From Lentisphaeria bacterium (GTDB taxonomy: Bacteria; Verrucomicrobiota; Lentisphaeria; Oligosphaerales; Oligosphaeraceae), in NCBI GenBank assembly GCA_024405215.1, contig JAKSPB010000006.1, forward strand, positions 1 to 64,000: DNA of 64,000 nt, in the 5' to 3' direction. Position 1 is the stretch's first letter, and every line of letters begins with the position of its first letter. Under the pieces are notes generated by a model. The model ran no database searches. It saw only the letters and a program-made list of their open reading frames with translations, and was not told the DNA's origin. A program made the position numbers and the translations under genes. Positions 1 through 9,676 of this stretch are shown here, in pieces.

Positions 1-88
1 CTTGTCGGACTTGTCGGACTTGTCGGACTTGTCGGACTTGTCGGACTTGTCGGACCCGTCGGACCCGTCGGACTTGTCGGACCCGTCC
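1..88. repeat. 9-bp tandem repeat array, unit GTCGGACNN
   Basis: About 9.7 consecutive units of a 9-bp motif with core GTCGGAC and a variable dinucleotide (TT in most units, CC in three). The array runs off the left edge of the window, so its full length is unknown. It abuts dispersed repeat copy A. A second array with the same core but GG or TA as the dinucleotide lies at 29791-29855. No coding function is evident. Confidence 0.9.
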
Positions 89-152
89 TTTTCCCGAGGT
101 GCAAGCCTCGGGAAAATATCGAATCTGAACATGCAGGAAACTTAAACAAATT
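89..152 (+). repeat. Dispersed palindromic repeat, copy A
   Basis: Contains a 9-bp perfect stem TTCCCGAGG / CCTCGGGAA (91-99 and 106-114) with loop TGCAAG. It is followed by a conserved tail GCAGGAAACTTAA (132-144). The same stem and tail occur at about 6163-6250, 25102-25205, 25214-25314 and 31063-31165. It lies between the tandem repeat and the first glycosidase promoter. It resembles a REP or small MITE-like element; the function is unknown. Confidence 0.75.
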
Positions 153-187
153 ATCAAGAAAGGTGGCATCATACCACCAAATAAATC

Positions 188-252
188 TGGCATAAAATAT
201 CCATCACCCCACATGATTCAAACATTGAGAAATTCCGTTTTTTGCCTATAAT
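188..252 (+). promoter_or_regulatory. Promoter and conserved upstream box of first GH42-like gene
   Basis: TTGAGA at 225-230 and a perfect TATAAT at 247-252 are separated by 16 bp. Upstream, TGGCATAAAATATCCAT (188-204) is repeated exactly at 3216-3232 before the paralogous gene, at almost the same distance from its -35 box. This is consistent with a shared activator or repressor site. The -10 position puts the transcript start near 259, downstream of the possible ATG near 242. That supports the ATG at 320 as the real start. Confidence 0.7.
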
Positions 253-319
253 TTATATTGATACCGGGAGGATTGTCTTCCCTTCCGCCGCCCCAGGAAA
301 CCATACCCCGTTAGAAGCC

Positions 320-3109
320 ATGCGTAAACTTTTGCTCCTTCTTTGTTGCCTTGCCTGCACTCTTTTTGCCGGCCCAAAGGCATTCTGGCTCGCCTATCCG
401 GAAAGAGACCAGGACAGCATTCATCAAGAACGTTATCTGCGCTCCGAATTCGATGTGCTTGACAAGGAAATCAAGCAGGCGACCTTCGGATTCATTGTGG
501 ACGACGGCGGCTATGTGCTGCTGAACGGACATGACGTGGCCAAGGAAGGCATCCGCTCCAATGCAGTGCCGCGCGTCAAGCAATATGACGTCACCAATCT
601 GATGGCCGGCGGTCGGAATGTCCTCGCCGTCACCTACATCAACGAAGCCAGCAAGGGCGGCTTCATCCTGCATGTCTCCATCACCTACCAGGACGGCACC
701 GAGCAGGAGTTCTTCAGCAATACGGACGACTGGAAGACTTCCAAGGTGAAGACCGACGGCTGGGAAAAGGTCGGTTTTGCCGCCACCGAGGACTGGACGA
801 CACCGAACACCCATGGCGACCGCACGGTTCACCCCTGGGCGGACAGCATGGACATGGTGGCCATCTATGCCAACGACGACGCTGCGGCGGAACTCGCCCG
901 CAGAGCCGAAGAGGCAGCCAAGGAACCGGAGCGCCGTCGCCAGCGTGAACTGCGCATCAAGGCGATTCACGAACTGCTGGACAGCGAGTCGTTGGAAGAG
1001 GTCAAGATCACCTACAAGAACAACGGCCCCTTCTTCGACATCGGCGGGAAGCTCTATCGTCCCGTCCTCTACAACGGCGGCGTCCGGGAAACGCCGAACA
1101 GCATGGCGAAAATTCAGAATTTCGCGGATTCGGACATCAATCTCTATGCCGTAGGCGTCGGCGATTCCTTCTGGAAAGGCCCTGGCCAATTTGATTTCAC
1201 CGGCGTGGACAGAATGCTCGAAAGCGCCATGGCCATCGCGCCCAATGGGCGTTTCATGATCGGCCTGGGCTTCGCCCACGGTCCGCAGTGGTGGAACAAG
1301 CTCCATCCGGAGGAAACCATCAAATATGGCCGAAAGGACGACACATATTCCGAACGCGATTGCATCGGCCCCTTCCCTGGCCCCTCCTACGCCTCCGAAC
1401 TCTGGCTCAAGGAAGGCTCAGAGGCCGTCCGGAAACTCATCGAGCACATCGAGGCCAGCCCCTACGGAAAGCACGTCTTCGCATACCGCATCGACGCCGG
1501 CGTCTATGCCGAATGGCACTACTTCGGCATGGCGGAATCCATGCCCGACATCAGCGAACCCATGACGCGGCTTCTGCGCACCTACATCCGCGAAAAGTAC
1601 AACGGCGATGTGGAAGCCCTCCGCAAGGCCTGGAACCAGCCCGAAGTCACCTTCGAAAACGCCGTCCCGCCGCCGGAGGCGGAACGCATGAAGTTCCTTG
1701 ACGGCACCCTGCGCGATCCCGTGGAGCACGCCTGGACCATTGACTTCATCCATACCATCCAGCTCTCCCTCAAGAACGCCCTCCTGACCATGAACAAGGC
1801 CGCCAAGGAAGCCTGCAAGGGCCGTGCGCTTGTCGGAAACTACTGCGGATACTTCTTCGGCATGGGATACACTGCCGAAGGCTGGCATATCGTGAACGAC
1901 GATTTCGTCAGTTCGCCCTACGTGGATTTCCAGGTCGCCCCCTGCTGCTATTCCAAGCTCTTCCGCACCATCGGAAGCTCCATGCTCGCCCGCAGCCTGA
2001 ACGCCTCCTATCGCCTTCACAACAAGTTCTGCATCATCGAAGCAGATGGTCGCACGCACCTCACGGCAAAGGACGCCAACACCCACTGCGAGACGGTCGA
2101 GGACAGCATCGCCATGCTGTCCCGCGACCTGGTCCAGGCCATCAGCAATGGTTGCGCCTACTGGAACTACGACTTCGGACGCGACTGGTACAACTGCCCC
2201 GAAATCTTCCAGTTCTACCATCATGTCGCGCCTGTGATCGACGCTGTCAAGGATTTCAGCTCCAGCGCGGATGTCGCCTTCATCGCCGACTGGGATAGCG
2301 TCTACTACCACGGCGTCCAGGCCGCCTACGGCGGACCTGGCGCCTACATGGGCATCAACTACGTGGCGAATGAACTGAAGCGTGCCGGACTCCAGTTCGA
2401 TTCATACTCCTTCGCGGATCTGGACAATCCTGTCCTGCAGGACTACAAACTCTACATCTTCCCGCAGCTTTTCTATGTGACTCCGGAGAAACTCGCCAAG
2501 TTGAACGCCCTTAAGCAAGCGGGCAAGAGTTTCCTCTTCATTGGAGCGGCCGGCTGGCTCACGCCGAACGGACAGGATCTTGAATCCATCTTCAAGACCA
2601 CGGGAATCCACGCGGAGGTCATTCATAAGAAGTCTTCGGTCACTACTACGCTCATTGATGGCTCCGTCATGGACTACTTCCAGATTCCAGCCGAAATCGG
2701 CTGGAAGCATTCCCCCGTTGTCAAAATCACGGATCCCCAGGCCACCCTCATGGGCACCGTCGATGTGGAAGACGGCACCAAGGTTTTCACCTATGCGAAG
2801 AAGGCGAACGCCGACGGCACAGTCACCTATATCAACGGCGCGCCCGTCATGACTGCGGAGGAACTGCGCAAGATCGCGAAGGAGGCAGGTGTTCATGTCT
2901 ACTGCGACAGCAGCAAGGGCACCATCTTCGCCAACAACTCCATGATCGCCTTCCACACGGGAACTCCCGGAGAATACACCCTCCATGCCAAGGCGCCCGT
3001 AAAGTGGACCATGGTCTATCCGGAAAACAAGGCCTACGAAGGCCCCCAGGCTGACATCACCTTCCAGGCTCCCAGCGCGAATACCTACATCTTCATGATC
3101 GAACCGTAG
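320..3109 (+). CDS. Secreted GH42-like glycoside hydrolase (paralogue 1)
   Basis: A 929-residue exported protein. The signal peptide is hydrophobic (LLLLLCCLACTLFAG) and begins at the ATG at 320, chosen because the promoter lies just upstream. Residues about 20-165 form a galactose-binding-like beta domain. A charged helical linker follows, then a TIM barrel (about 230-600) and a Rossmann-like domain (about 640-790) resembling the beta-galactosidase trimerisation domain. Candidate catalytic glutamates are E398 (in VYAEWHYFG) and E574 (in IIEADGRTH), both conserved in the neighbouring paralogue with identical 176-residue spacing. The clan GH-A/GH42-like assignment is from architecture; substrate is unknown. 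The next gene is a close tandem duplicate. A rho-independent terminator follows the stop, so each copy is its own transcription unit. Confidence 0.8.
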   Translation: MRKLLLLLCCLACTLFAGPKAFWLAYPERDQDSIHQERYLRSEFDVLDKEIKQATFGFIVDDGGYVLLNGHDVAKEGIRSNAVPRVKQYDVTNLMAGGRNVLAVTYINEASKGGFILHVSITYQDGTEQEFFSNTDDWKTSKVKTDGWEKVGFAATEDWTTPNTHGDRTVHPWADSMDMVAIYANDDAAAELARRAEEAAKEPERRRQRELRIKAIHELLDSESLEEVKITYKNNGPFFDIGGKLYRPVLYNGGVRETPNSMAKIQNFADSDINLYAVGVGDSFWKGPGQFDFTGVDRMLESAMAIAPNGRFMIGLGFAHGPQWWNKLHPEETIKYGRKDDTYSERDCIGPFPGPSYASELWLKEGSEAVRKLIEHIEASPYGKHVFAYRIDAGVYAEWHYFGMAESMPDISEPMTRLLRTYIREKYNGDVEALRKAWNQPEVTFENAVPPPEAERMKFLDGTLRDPVEHAWTIDFIHTIQLSLKNALLTMNKAAKEACKGRALVGNYCGYFFGMGYTAEGWHIVNDDFVSSPYVDFQVAPCCYSKLFRTIGSSMLARSLNASYRLHNKFCIIEADGRTHLTAKDANTHCETVEDSIAMLSRDLVQAISNGCAYWNYDFGRDWYNCPEIFQFYHHVAPVIDAVKDFSSSADVAFIADWDSVYYHGVQAAYGGPGAYMGINYVANELKRAGLQFDSYSFADLDNPVLQDYKLYIFPQLFYVTPEKLAKLNALKQAGKSFLFIGAAGWLTPNGQDLESIFKTTGIHAEVIHKKSSVTTTLIDGSVMDYFQIPAEIGWKHSPVVKITDPQATLMGTVDVEDGTKVFTYAKKANADGTVTYINGAPVMTAEELRKIAKEAGVHVYCDSSKGTIFANNSMIAFHTGTPGEYTLHAKAPVKWTMVYPENKAYEGPQADITFQAPSANTYIFMIEP

Positions 3110-3127
3110 AAGATTGCAACATCCCTC

Positions 3128-3170
3128 GGGGCTGCAGCAGGAACTTGTCGTTCTGCCGCAGCCCCTTTTT
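3128..3170 (+). terminator. Rho-independent terminator after first GH42-like gene
   Basis: GGGGCTG at 3128-3134 pairs with CAGCCCC at 3159-3165. The inner stem continues through GCAGGAAC/CGTTCTGC. A T5 run follows at 3166-3170. It lies 19 bp after the stop codon. Confidence 0.9.
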
Positions 3171-3215
3171 GTTTCCAGCCCATTGTCCTCCCCATGCAAA
3201 GGATTCCACCAAGGT

Positions 3216-3279
3216 TGGCATAAAATATCCATTATATTCATAATCCGCACATTGTGGATTTCCTTTGCATCCCTATAAT
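3216..3279 (+). promoter_or_regulatory. Promoter and conserved upstream box of second GH42-like gene
   Basis: TGGCATAAAATATCCAT at 3216-3232 is identical to the box at 188-204. TTGTGG at 3252-3257 and TATAAT at 3274-3279 are separated by 16 bp, the same geometry as the first promoter. The preserved arrangement suggests the duplication carried its regulatory region and that both genes respond to the same factor. Confidence 0.7.
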
Positions 3280-3356
3280 AACTTCATGTCGGGATAATTG
3301 CCTCAATCATCCCGTTAACAGAACTTGTGCGCCCTCCCTCACCCATGTCAGTAACC

Positions 3357-6110
3357 ATGCAAAAATTCCTCCTTCTCCTTTGCTGTCTCGCCTTCTCGCT
3401 TTTTGCCGGTCCCAAGGCGAATTGGATCCTCTATCCGGAAAAGAAAGGGACTAACCTGCGCCAGGAACGGTATTTCCGGACGGAATTCGAAATCGCAAAA
3501 AAGCCTGTCAAACAGGCGGCTGTCTTCTACTACATTGATGACGACGGCACCGTGATGCTCAACGGCCAGACGGTCGCCAGCAAATCCACCAGACTGTCTC
3601 TGTTTCCCACAAACACCCTGCAGTACGATGTGACGGAACTGCTCGCCGACGGACGGAATGTCCTCAGCGCAGTCACCATCAACAAAGGCGGAAACGCCGG
3701 ATTCATCCTGCGTCTCGCAGTCACATACCAGGACGGCTCGGTGCAGGAAATCGTCACCGACACCGACGCATGGAAGGTCTCCAAGGCCAAGGCCGACGGA
3801 TGGAACGCACTGGGCTTCGACGACGACGCCTGGACGATTCCCGAATCCGCCGGCGACTACAACGCCGATCCCTGGTGCGAGAAAATGGACACGATTGCCC
3901 TCTACGCCAACGACGACGCCCAGGCGGAACTGGCACGCCGCCAGCAGGCCGTCGTGGACAACAAGCTTTTGCTGGAAAAACTCGCCAAGGAGCCGGATCT
4001 GACGTCCGAAATCACCTACGAGGACGGCGGCGTATTCTTCCGCATCGGCGGAAAGCGCTACCGCCCGGTGCTCTACAACTACAGCTGCGGCGGACGGGAC
4101 ACACCGAATTTCCGCGACAAGCTCCAGAACTTCGCGGACGCGGACATGCACCTGATCTCCTTCGGCATCGAGGCCGTGGACTTCTGGAAAGGCCCCGGTC
4201 AGTATGACTACGCGGCCATGGACAGGCTCTTCGCCAGAGTCTTCAACCAGGCACCCGACGGCCTCTTCATCTTCGCTATCACATTCGCGCACGGCCCGCA
4301 GTGGTGGAACAAACTCCATCCGGAAGAGACCATCAAATACGCCAGCGACGACAGCGAATACGACAGCGGCGACAACATCGGCCCCTACACCGCACCCTCC
4401 TACGCCTCCGAACTCTGGAACAAAGAAGCCTCCGAGGCCATCCGCAAACTGGTCGAATACATTGAAAGCACCCCCTACGCCAAGCGTGTCTTCGGATACC
4501 GCATCGGCTCCGGCGTCTACTCCGAGTGGCACTACTTTGGCATGGCTGGTTCCATGCCCGACGTCAGTGAACCAATGACCAGGCTCCTGCGCACCTATCT
4601 CCGCGACAAATACAACAATGACGTGGAAGCCCTCCGCAAGGCCTGGAACCAGCCTGAAGTCACCTTCGAAAACGCCGTGCCGCCCTCCAAGGCTGAACGC
4701 CTGCAGTATCTCGCCGACAGCCTACGCGATCCTGTGAAGAGCGCCAGCAGCATCGACTTCCTGCACTGCATGCAGCTCTCCCTCAAGAACTCCCTGCAGT
4801 CCATGAACAAGGCCGCCAAGGAAGCCTGCAAGGGCCGCGCCCTCATCGGAAACTACTGCGGATACTTCTTCGGCATGGGCTACACAGCCGAAGGCTGGCA
4901 CGAAATCAACGACGAATTCATGGATTCGGATTACGTGGACTTCCAGATCGCGCCATGCTGCTACTCCAGCATCTTCCGCAAGCTTGGCCGTTCGCAGCTG
5001 GCCCGCGGCCTGACTGCATCCTATCCCCTGCATAACAAGATGTGCATCTTCGAGGCGGACACCCGCACGCACCTCACGGTCAAAACCGATGTCAACAGAA
5101 CCGCCAACACCGTCCAGGAAAGCGTCGCAATGCTCTCCCGCGACCTGGCCCAGGCCATCAGCAAAGGCAGCGCATACTGGTACTACGATTTCGGACGCGA
5201 CTGGTACAACTGCCCCGAGATCTTCAACTTCTTCCACCAGATTGCTCCGATCTATGATTCCATCAAGGACTTCGGTTCCAGCGCGGACGTGGCCTTCATC
5301 GCGGACTGGGAGAGCGTCTACTACCACGCCATCCAGGCCCCCGAAGGCGGCGTCCAACCCTACTTGAGCATCAACTACCAGCCAAACGAGCTGAACAACG
5401 CCGGCATCCAGTTCGATTCATACTCCTTCGCCGATCTGGACAATCCCGCCCTGCAGAACTACAAGCTCTACATCTTCCCGCAGCTCTTCTACATGACTCC
5501 GGAGAAGCAGGCCAAATTGAACGCCATCAAGAAGGCCGGCAAGACCATCCTCTTCCTGAACGCCGCAGGCTGCCTGACTCCCGATGGCATAGACAACGAC
5601 ACCGTCTTCCAGACCACCGGCATCCAGGCGGATGTGCTGCTCCAGGAATACTCCATGGCGGTCACGCTCAATGACGGCAGGCGCATGACCGCCGCCAGAC
5701 CTGGCGTGATGCAGGCACCCGTCCTGAAGATCACGGATCCAAAAGCTACCATCCTCGGCACGGTCAAGATGGAAAACGGCGAGACGATTCCCGCCTACGC
5801 CAAGAAGCAAAACGCCGACGGCTCCGTCACCTATCTCTGCAGTTCTCCTGTCATGACGGCACCGGAACTGCGCAGAATCGCCAAGGAAATCGGCGTGCAC
5901 ACCTACTGTGACAGCGACAAGGGCGTCGTCTTCGCCAACAACTCCGTGATCTCCTTCCATACCGCCACCCCCGGAGAATACACCCTCCACGCCAAGGCGC
6001 CCGTGAAGTGGACCATGGTCTATCCCGAAAAGAAGACCTACGAAGGCACCCAGATCGACCTCACCTTCCAGGCCCCCCTGCCCGAGACCTACATCTTCAC
6101 CATCGAATAG
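3357..6110 (+). CDS. Secreted GH42-like glycoside hydrolase (paralogue 2)
   Basis: A 917-residue tandem paralogue of the preceding gene. Order is the same: signal peptide (FLLLLCCLAFSLFAGP), galactose-binding-like domain, TIM barrel, Rossmann-like domain and a short C-terminal beta region. Long stretches are nearly identical, for example around RKAWNQPEVTFENAVPP and GNYCGYFFGMGYTAEGWH. Candidate catalytic glutamates are E390 (VYSEWHYFG) and E566 (CIFEADTRTH). The ATG at 3357 starts the signal peptide and aligns with paralogue 1. ATGs at 3327 and 3345 would add a non-hydrophobic leader. Divergence is greatest in the N-terminal domain and in the loop after YYHAIQAPEGG, which may reflect different substrates (inference). 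Confidence 0.8.
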   Translation: MQKFLLLLCCLAFSLFAGPKANWILYPEKKGTNLRQERYFRTEFEIAKKPVKQAAVFYYIDDDGTVMLNGQTVASKSTRLSLFPTNTLQYDVTELLADGRNVLSAVTINKGGNAGFILRLAVTYQDGSVQEIVTDTDAWKVSKAKADGWNALGFDDDAWTIPESAGDYNADPWCEKMDTIALYANDDAQAELARRQQAVVDNKLLLEKLAKEPDLTSEITYEDGGVFFRIGGKRYRPVLYNYSCGGRDTPNFRDKLQNFADADMHLISFGIEAVDFWKGPGQYDYAAMDRLFARVFNQAPDGLFIFAITFAHGPQWWNKLHPEETIKYASDDSEYDSGDNIGPYTAPSYASELWNKEASEAIRKLVEYIESTPYAKRVFGYRIGSGVYSEWHYFGMAGSMPDVSEPMTRLLRTYLRDKYNNDVEALRKAWNQPEVTFENAVPPSKAERLQYLADSLRDPVKSASSIDFLHCMQLSLKNSLQSMNKAAKEACKGRALIGNYCGYFFGMGYTAEGWHEINDEFMDSDYVDFQIAPCCYSSIFRKLGRSQLARGLTASYPLHNKMCIFEADTRTHLTVKTDVNRTANTVQESVAMLSRDLAQAISKGSAYWYYDFGRDWYNCPEIFNFFHQIAPIYDSIKDFGSSADVAFIADWESVYYHAIQAPEGGVQPYLSINYQPNELNNAGIQFDSYSFADLDNPALQNYKLYIFPQLFYMTPEKQAKLNAIKKAGKTILFLNAAGCLTPDGIDNDTVFQTTGIQADVLLQEYSMAVTLNDGRRMTAARPGVMQAPVLKITDPKATILGTVKMENGETIPAYAKKQNADGSVTYLCSSPVMTAPELRRIAKEIGVHTYCDSDKGVVFANNSVISFHTATPGEYTLHAKAPVKWTMVYPEKKTYEGTQIDLTFQAPLPETYIFTIE

Positions 6111-6162
6111 TTGTTAGTTGTTAGCTTAGCTTCTAGAGCTTCTAGAAGTCAAGCGAAATACT

Positions 6163-6250
6163 GGCTCGTCCAGTGCCCGAGGCGCAAGCCTCGGGAATAT
6201 GCCGCAGCGAAATACGCAGGAAACTTAAGAAAATAATTCCCCAAAAAAAC
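6163..6250 (+). repeat. Dispersed palindromic repeat, copy B
   Basis: Stem CCCGAGG/CCTCGGG at 6176-6195 with loop CGCAAG. The tail ACGCAGGAAACTTAAG is followed by AATTCCCCAAAAAAAC. This matches the family consensus seen at 25102-25314 and 31063-31165. Just upstream (6110-6151) is a short low-complexity stretch of TTAGTTG and CTTCTAGAG repeats. Confidence 0.75.
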
Positions 6251-6256
6251 TTGCTG

Positions 6257-6303
6257 AAACAAGGGCCTTTGCAATGTCGAAGACAGAGCAAAGGCCCTTG
6301 TTT
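6257..6303. terminator. Perfect 16-bp inverted repeat, probable terminator
   Basis: AAACAAGGGCCTTTGC (6257-6272) is exactly complementary to GCAAAGGCCCTTGTTT (6288-6303), with a 15-nt loop. On the minus strand an A7 tract at 6243-6249 would give a U-run just past the hairpin, so it could terminate the minus-strand DUF362 gene as well as the plus-strand glycosidase. Confidence 0.75.
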
Positions 6304-6440
6304 CATCACTCTTTCCGGTCGTTTTTGAACAAGCGTTTCGCATCGCAAGAGGCTTATGTCCGTCACGGCGGGACAACTACCTCAAAGGTTTTATAAGATG
6401 CCTGCGACGCTTTTCCGCTCTAACTGGCTGCGAGACTACG

Positions 6441-7574
6441 TCAGTTCACAGTGACAAGTTCGTACTGTCTGGTGCCGAGGCCGATCTTCTCACCGTGGAT
6501 AAGCTGCGTCTCCCAATCCGATTCCGGCGTAGTGTTCCGGAAGTGGTCGTGGTGATCCGCAAAACCCTTCTTGCGCATATTGTCGCCTAGGACAGAATCC
6601 CGAAGGGGTTCCGCCTTCAGGCAGGCGTCTGCGCAAGCCTGGTCCAGCGCGACTGGATCAAAAGAGGCGAACATACCGATATTCGGCAGGATGGGAGCGT
6701 CATTCTCACCGTGGCAGTCGCAGTAGGGCGAGACATCCACGACGAAGGAAATGTGGAAATTATCACGCCCATCGACGACCGCCTTCGTATATTCCGCCAT
6801 CTTCGCGTTCATCACAGGAATCGCATTGTAGCCAGAAAATGAAATCGCGTCGAAATTGCACGCCCCCAAACATCTGCCGCAACCTACGCAGGAATTCAGA
6901 TCCACGGACATCTTATGTGAGTCTTCATGATAGACTAGACCATTGTTCGCGCATTCGCGCTGGCAGCAACGGCAGCCACGGCACTCGTCAGCGTTGATCT
7001 TCGGTTTACCGTTTGAGTGCATATCCTTTTTTCCCGCACGAGAACCGCAGCCCATTCCGATGTTCTTGATGGCGCCGCCGAAACCAGCCATCTCGTGTCC
7101 CTTGAAATGCGTCAGACTGATAAAGACATCCGCGTCCATCACGGCGCGACCGATCAGCGCGGCCTTCGTGTATTCGCCGCCCTTGACCGGCACCGCAATG
7201 TCGTCGGTTCCCTTCAGACCATCACCGATGATGACGGGACACCCCACGGAAAGCGGCGTGAAGCCATTCTCCCACGCGCAGTAGAGATGCTCAATGGCGT
7301 TCTTGCGATACCCTGGATACATCGTATTGCAGTCCGTCAGGAAGGGCTTTCCGCCCAGTTCCTTCACGAGATCTACCACGGCCTTCGCGTAATTCGGACG
7401 CAAATAACTGAGATTCCCCAGCTCGCCGAAATGCATCTTGATCGCTACGAACTTGTTGTCCATATTGATCTTGCCAATGCCCGCCGACTTCGCCAGGCGC
7501 TTCAATTTCCCAGGCAAACCTTCACCATAGGCCCGCGTTCTGAAATTCGTGAAGAAAACTTTCGCTTTTTCCAT
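6441..7574 (-). CDS. DUF362 protein with two 4Fe-4S clusters
   Basis: A 377-residue cytoplasmic DUF362 family protein. The N-terminal part carries family motifs (KMHFGE, HFKGHEMAGFGGAIKN, GMGCGSRAGK). Two ferredoxin-like cluster motifs follow, CRGCRCCQREC and CVGCGRCLGAC, each preceding a Pro-less bacterial ferredoxin repeat. The start at 7574 is favoured by an AAAGGAG ribosome-binding site a few bases upstream; a longer frame reaching 7649 lacks one. Family members are predicted electron-transfer or assembly proteins with no settled reaction. It is followed downstream by the perfect inverted repeat at 6257-6303. It is first on the left of a minus-strand run but separated by 62 bp from the helicase gene upstream. 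Confidence 0.8.
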   Translation of the reverse strand: MEKAKVFFTNFRTRAYGEGLPGKLKRLAKSAGIGKINMDNKFVAIKMHFGELGNLSYLRPNYAKAVVDLVKELGGKPFLTDCNTMYPGYRKNAIEHLYCAWENGFTPLSVGCPVIIGDGLKGTDDIAVPVKGGEYTKAALIGRAVMDADVFISLTHFKGHEMAGFGGAIKNIGMGCGSRAGKKDMHSNGKPKINADECRGCRCCQRECANNGLVYHEDSHKMSVDLNSCVGCGRCLGACNFDAISFSGYNAIPVMNAKMAEYTKAVVDGRDNFHISFVVDVSPYCDCHGENDAPILPNIGMFASFDPVALDQACADACLKAEPLRDSVLGDNMRKKGFADHHDHFRNTTPESDWETQLIHGEKIGLGTRQYELVTVN

Positions 7575-7636
7575 TTTCTCTCCTTTGTCCCAAAGAATGG
7601 GAACTAGCTGAAATCTTGAAGGAAACAACTCTCCTT

Positions 7637-9658
7637 TTAGTAATACCAACGCGAGGGATTGCGGGGAGGAATATACGGCGTTTCGTACTCGTCCGTATTC
7701 CGGGAACGTTCAAAGCCGTCCTTGTACTCCACGCGCTTGCGCATTTCCTCAGGAATCTCCTGCATGAAGGGGCTGGTCATGGCGGGCGAGGTCTGGCCGT
7801 TGCGGAAGCGGACCTTCACGTGGCTCAGGCAGACGGCGCGCTTGGCCCGGGTGATGCCCACATAGAAAAGCCGCCGTTCTTCGGCATGGTCGTCATCCTC
7901 GGACATGGAATGCGGCAGCAGCCCGTCCTCCACGCCGGTGATGAAAACATACGGGAACTCCAATCCCTTGGAGGAATGGAGCGTCATAAGGACCACGCTA
8001 TCGGCCTCGGGATCATGGGCGTCCACATCGGCGACCAACGCCACGTCCTCCAGGAACTCCGCCAAGATGGCCTCGGGATTCTCCTTGGCAAAAGACGCAG
8101 CACGCCCCAAGAAGCTCTCCATATTCTCCTTCCGCGTGGCAAGGTTCTCGGTGCCATACTGCAATTCCAGCTGTTCCGTGAAATGGGAGATGCCATCAAT
8201 GGCCAGCACGGCCTCCAGCACAGGCGCGTCAGGCGCATTGCGAATCCGCTCCAGCCATTCGGAGAGACGCCGCAAACGCATGGCCTTCACGGATTTCCCC
8301 TTCAGGTTGTTCCGATATTCTTCGCAGCCGATGTATTCCAGCAACGGGCGCGAGGCATCGGAGGCCTCCTGGATGAGCTGCCGGACAGAAGCCTTCCCCA
8401 GCCCCTTGCACTGCGCGAACGCACCCGTTACGCGCTGGAAGGCCTGTTGGTCGCTGGGATTCACCTTCAGGCGCAGCAATGCCAGAAAATCCCGGATCTC
8501 CTTCCGGTCGTAAAAGCGGACGCCGCCCATAAGCTGGTAGGGGATGCCGTGATGAACGAACTCCTCCTCGAATACCCGCGACTGCGCGTTGGTGCGGTAG
8601 AAGATGGCGAAATTCCGCCAGGCGCCGCCCCGCGCATGGATTCCCGCGATTTTCCGGCGGATCCACTCCGCCTCCTCGCGGTCGTTCTCCATCAGAATAT
8701 CCATGATCTGCAGACCATCGGGGTTCTCCGTGAAGAGCGTCTTGTCGATGCGGTTGGCATTGTTGGCGATCAAGGCGTTTGCCGCGGCCAAAATCGTTGG
8801 CGTGGAACGGTAGTTCTGTTCCAGCTTGACGATCCGAGCCTGCGGGAAGTCGATATTGAAGGACATGATGTTGTGATAGTCCGCGCCGCGCCAGGAATAG
8901 ATGGCCTGGTCGGGATCGCCGGTCACATGCACATTGCCCTGCTCGTTGGTCAGCAGACGCATCAGCGTATACTGCAAGTGGTTCGTATCCTGATACTCGT
9001 CAATCAGCAGATAGCGGAAACGGTTGTGGTAGATGTCCTTCATGCCGGGGACCTCCTCCAGCAACCTGACCGTCAGCAACAGCAAGTCGTCGAAATCCAC
9101 CGCATTGCACTCCTGAAGCCGCTTTTCGTAGGCCTGCGCCAGTTCCTCCAGGGTCTCCGAATCACAGGGACACGCCATCTCCTCCGCAGTCTGCGCATAG
9201 CCCTGGCGCTGGTTCTTCGCCATGGAGATCAGCTGCGCCAACAATCCCGGCGTAACGCTACGCGGAAGGTCGTTCCGGGCGGCGATCAGCTCCTTGAGGA
9301 TGGTCTTCTGCTCACCGTCGTCATAAATGGTGAATTCACGGGTCCTTCCGCAAGGCAGCTTGTCAATATCGCGTCGCAGGAAGCGCGCGCAGCAGCCATG
9401 GAAGGTGCCGATATTCTGTGGTGCCTCGCCAACCAGGGAAGAGATGCGTTCGCGCATCTCCCTGGCGGCCTTGTTAGTGAAAGTCATGGCGAGAATCTGG
9501 CTCGGCCAGACGCCCTGGCTAATCAGCCAGGCAATTCGTCTGGTGACCACACGGGTCTTGCCGCTTCCCGCGCCCGCAATCACAAGCATGGGCCCATCCT
9601 TGTGGGTCACGGCCTCCAATTGGGGCGCAGTCAGATTTTCCAGAATCTCCGAAGGCAT
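7637..9658 (-). CDS. UvrD/PcrA/Rep-family superfamily 1 DNA helicase
   Basis: A 673-residue SF1A 3'-5' DNA helicase. Motifs: Q-motif region (LTAPQLEAV), Walker A AGAGSGKT (28-35), Walker B DEYQDT (220-225), GDPDQAIYSWRGA (247-259), QNYRST (281-286) and the C-terminal TLHSSKGLEF and FYVGITRAKR. Length and motif spacing fit UvrD/PcrA/Rep, which act in repair and replication restart. The C-terminal ~60 residues are short compared with long UvrD proteins. It lies 18 bp downstream of lysS on the same strand, so the two are probably co-transcribed. Confidence 0.9.
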   Translation of the reverse strand: MPSEILENLTAPQLEAVTHKDGPMLVIAGAGSGKTRVVTRRIAWLISQGVWPSQILAMTFTNKAAREMRERISSLVGEAPQNIGTFHGCCARFLRRDIDKLPCGRTREFTIYDDGEQKTILKELIAARNDLPRSVTPGLLAQLISMAKNQRQGYAQTAEEMACPCDSETLEELAQAYEKRLQECNAVDFDDLLLLTVRLLEEVPGMKDIYHNRFRYLLIDEYQDTNHLQYTLMRLLTNEQGNVHVTGDPDQAIYSWRGADYHNIMSFNIDFPQARIVKLEQNYRSTPTILAAANALIANNANRIDKTLFTENPDGLQIMDILMENDREEAEWIRRKIAGIHARGGAWRNFAIFYRTNAQSRVFEEEFVHHGIPYQLMGGVRFYDRKEIRDFLALLRLKVNPSDQQAFQRVTGAFAQCKGLGKASVRQLIQEASDASRPLLEYIGCEEYRNNLKGKSVKAMRLRRLSEWLERIRNAPDAPVLEAVLAIDGISHFTEQLELQYGTENLATRKENMESFLGRAASFAKENPEAILAEFLEDVALVADVDAHDPEADSVVLMTLHSSKGLEFPYVFITGVEDGLLPHSMSEDDDHAEERRLFYVGITRAKRAVCLSHVKVRFRNGQTSPAMTSPFMQEIPEEMRKRVEYKDGFERSRNTDEYETPYIPPRNPSRWYY

Positions 9659-9676
9659 TCGAATCGCTCAACCCGG

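Noticed and set aside
1-88. CRISPR array
   Set aside because: The units are contiguous 9-mers without spacers, and no cas genes are present.
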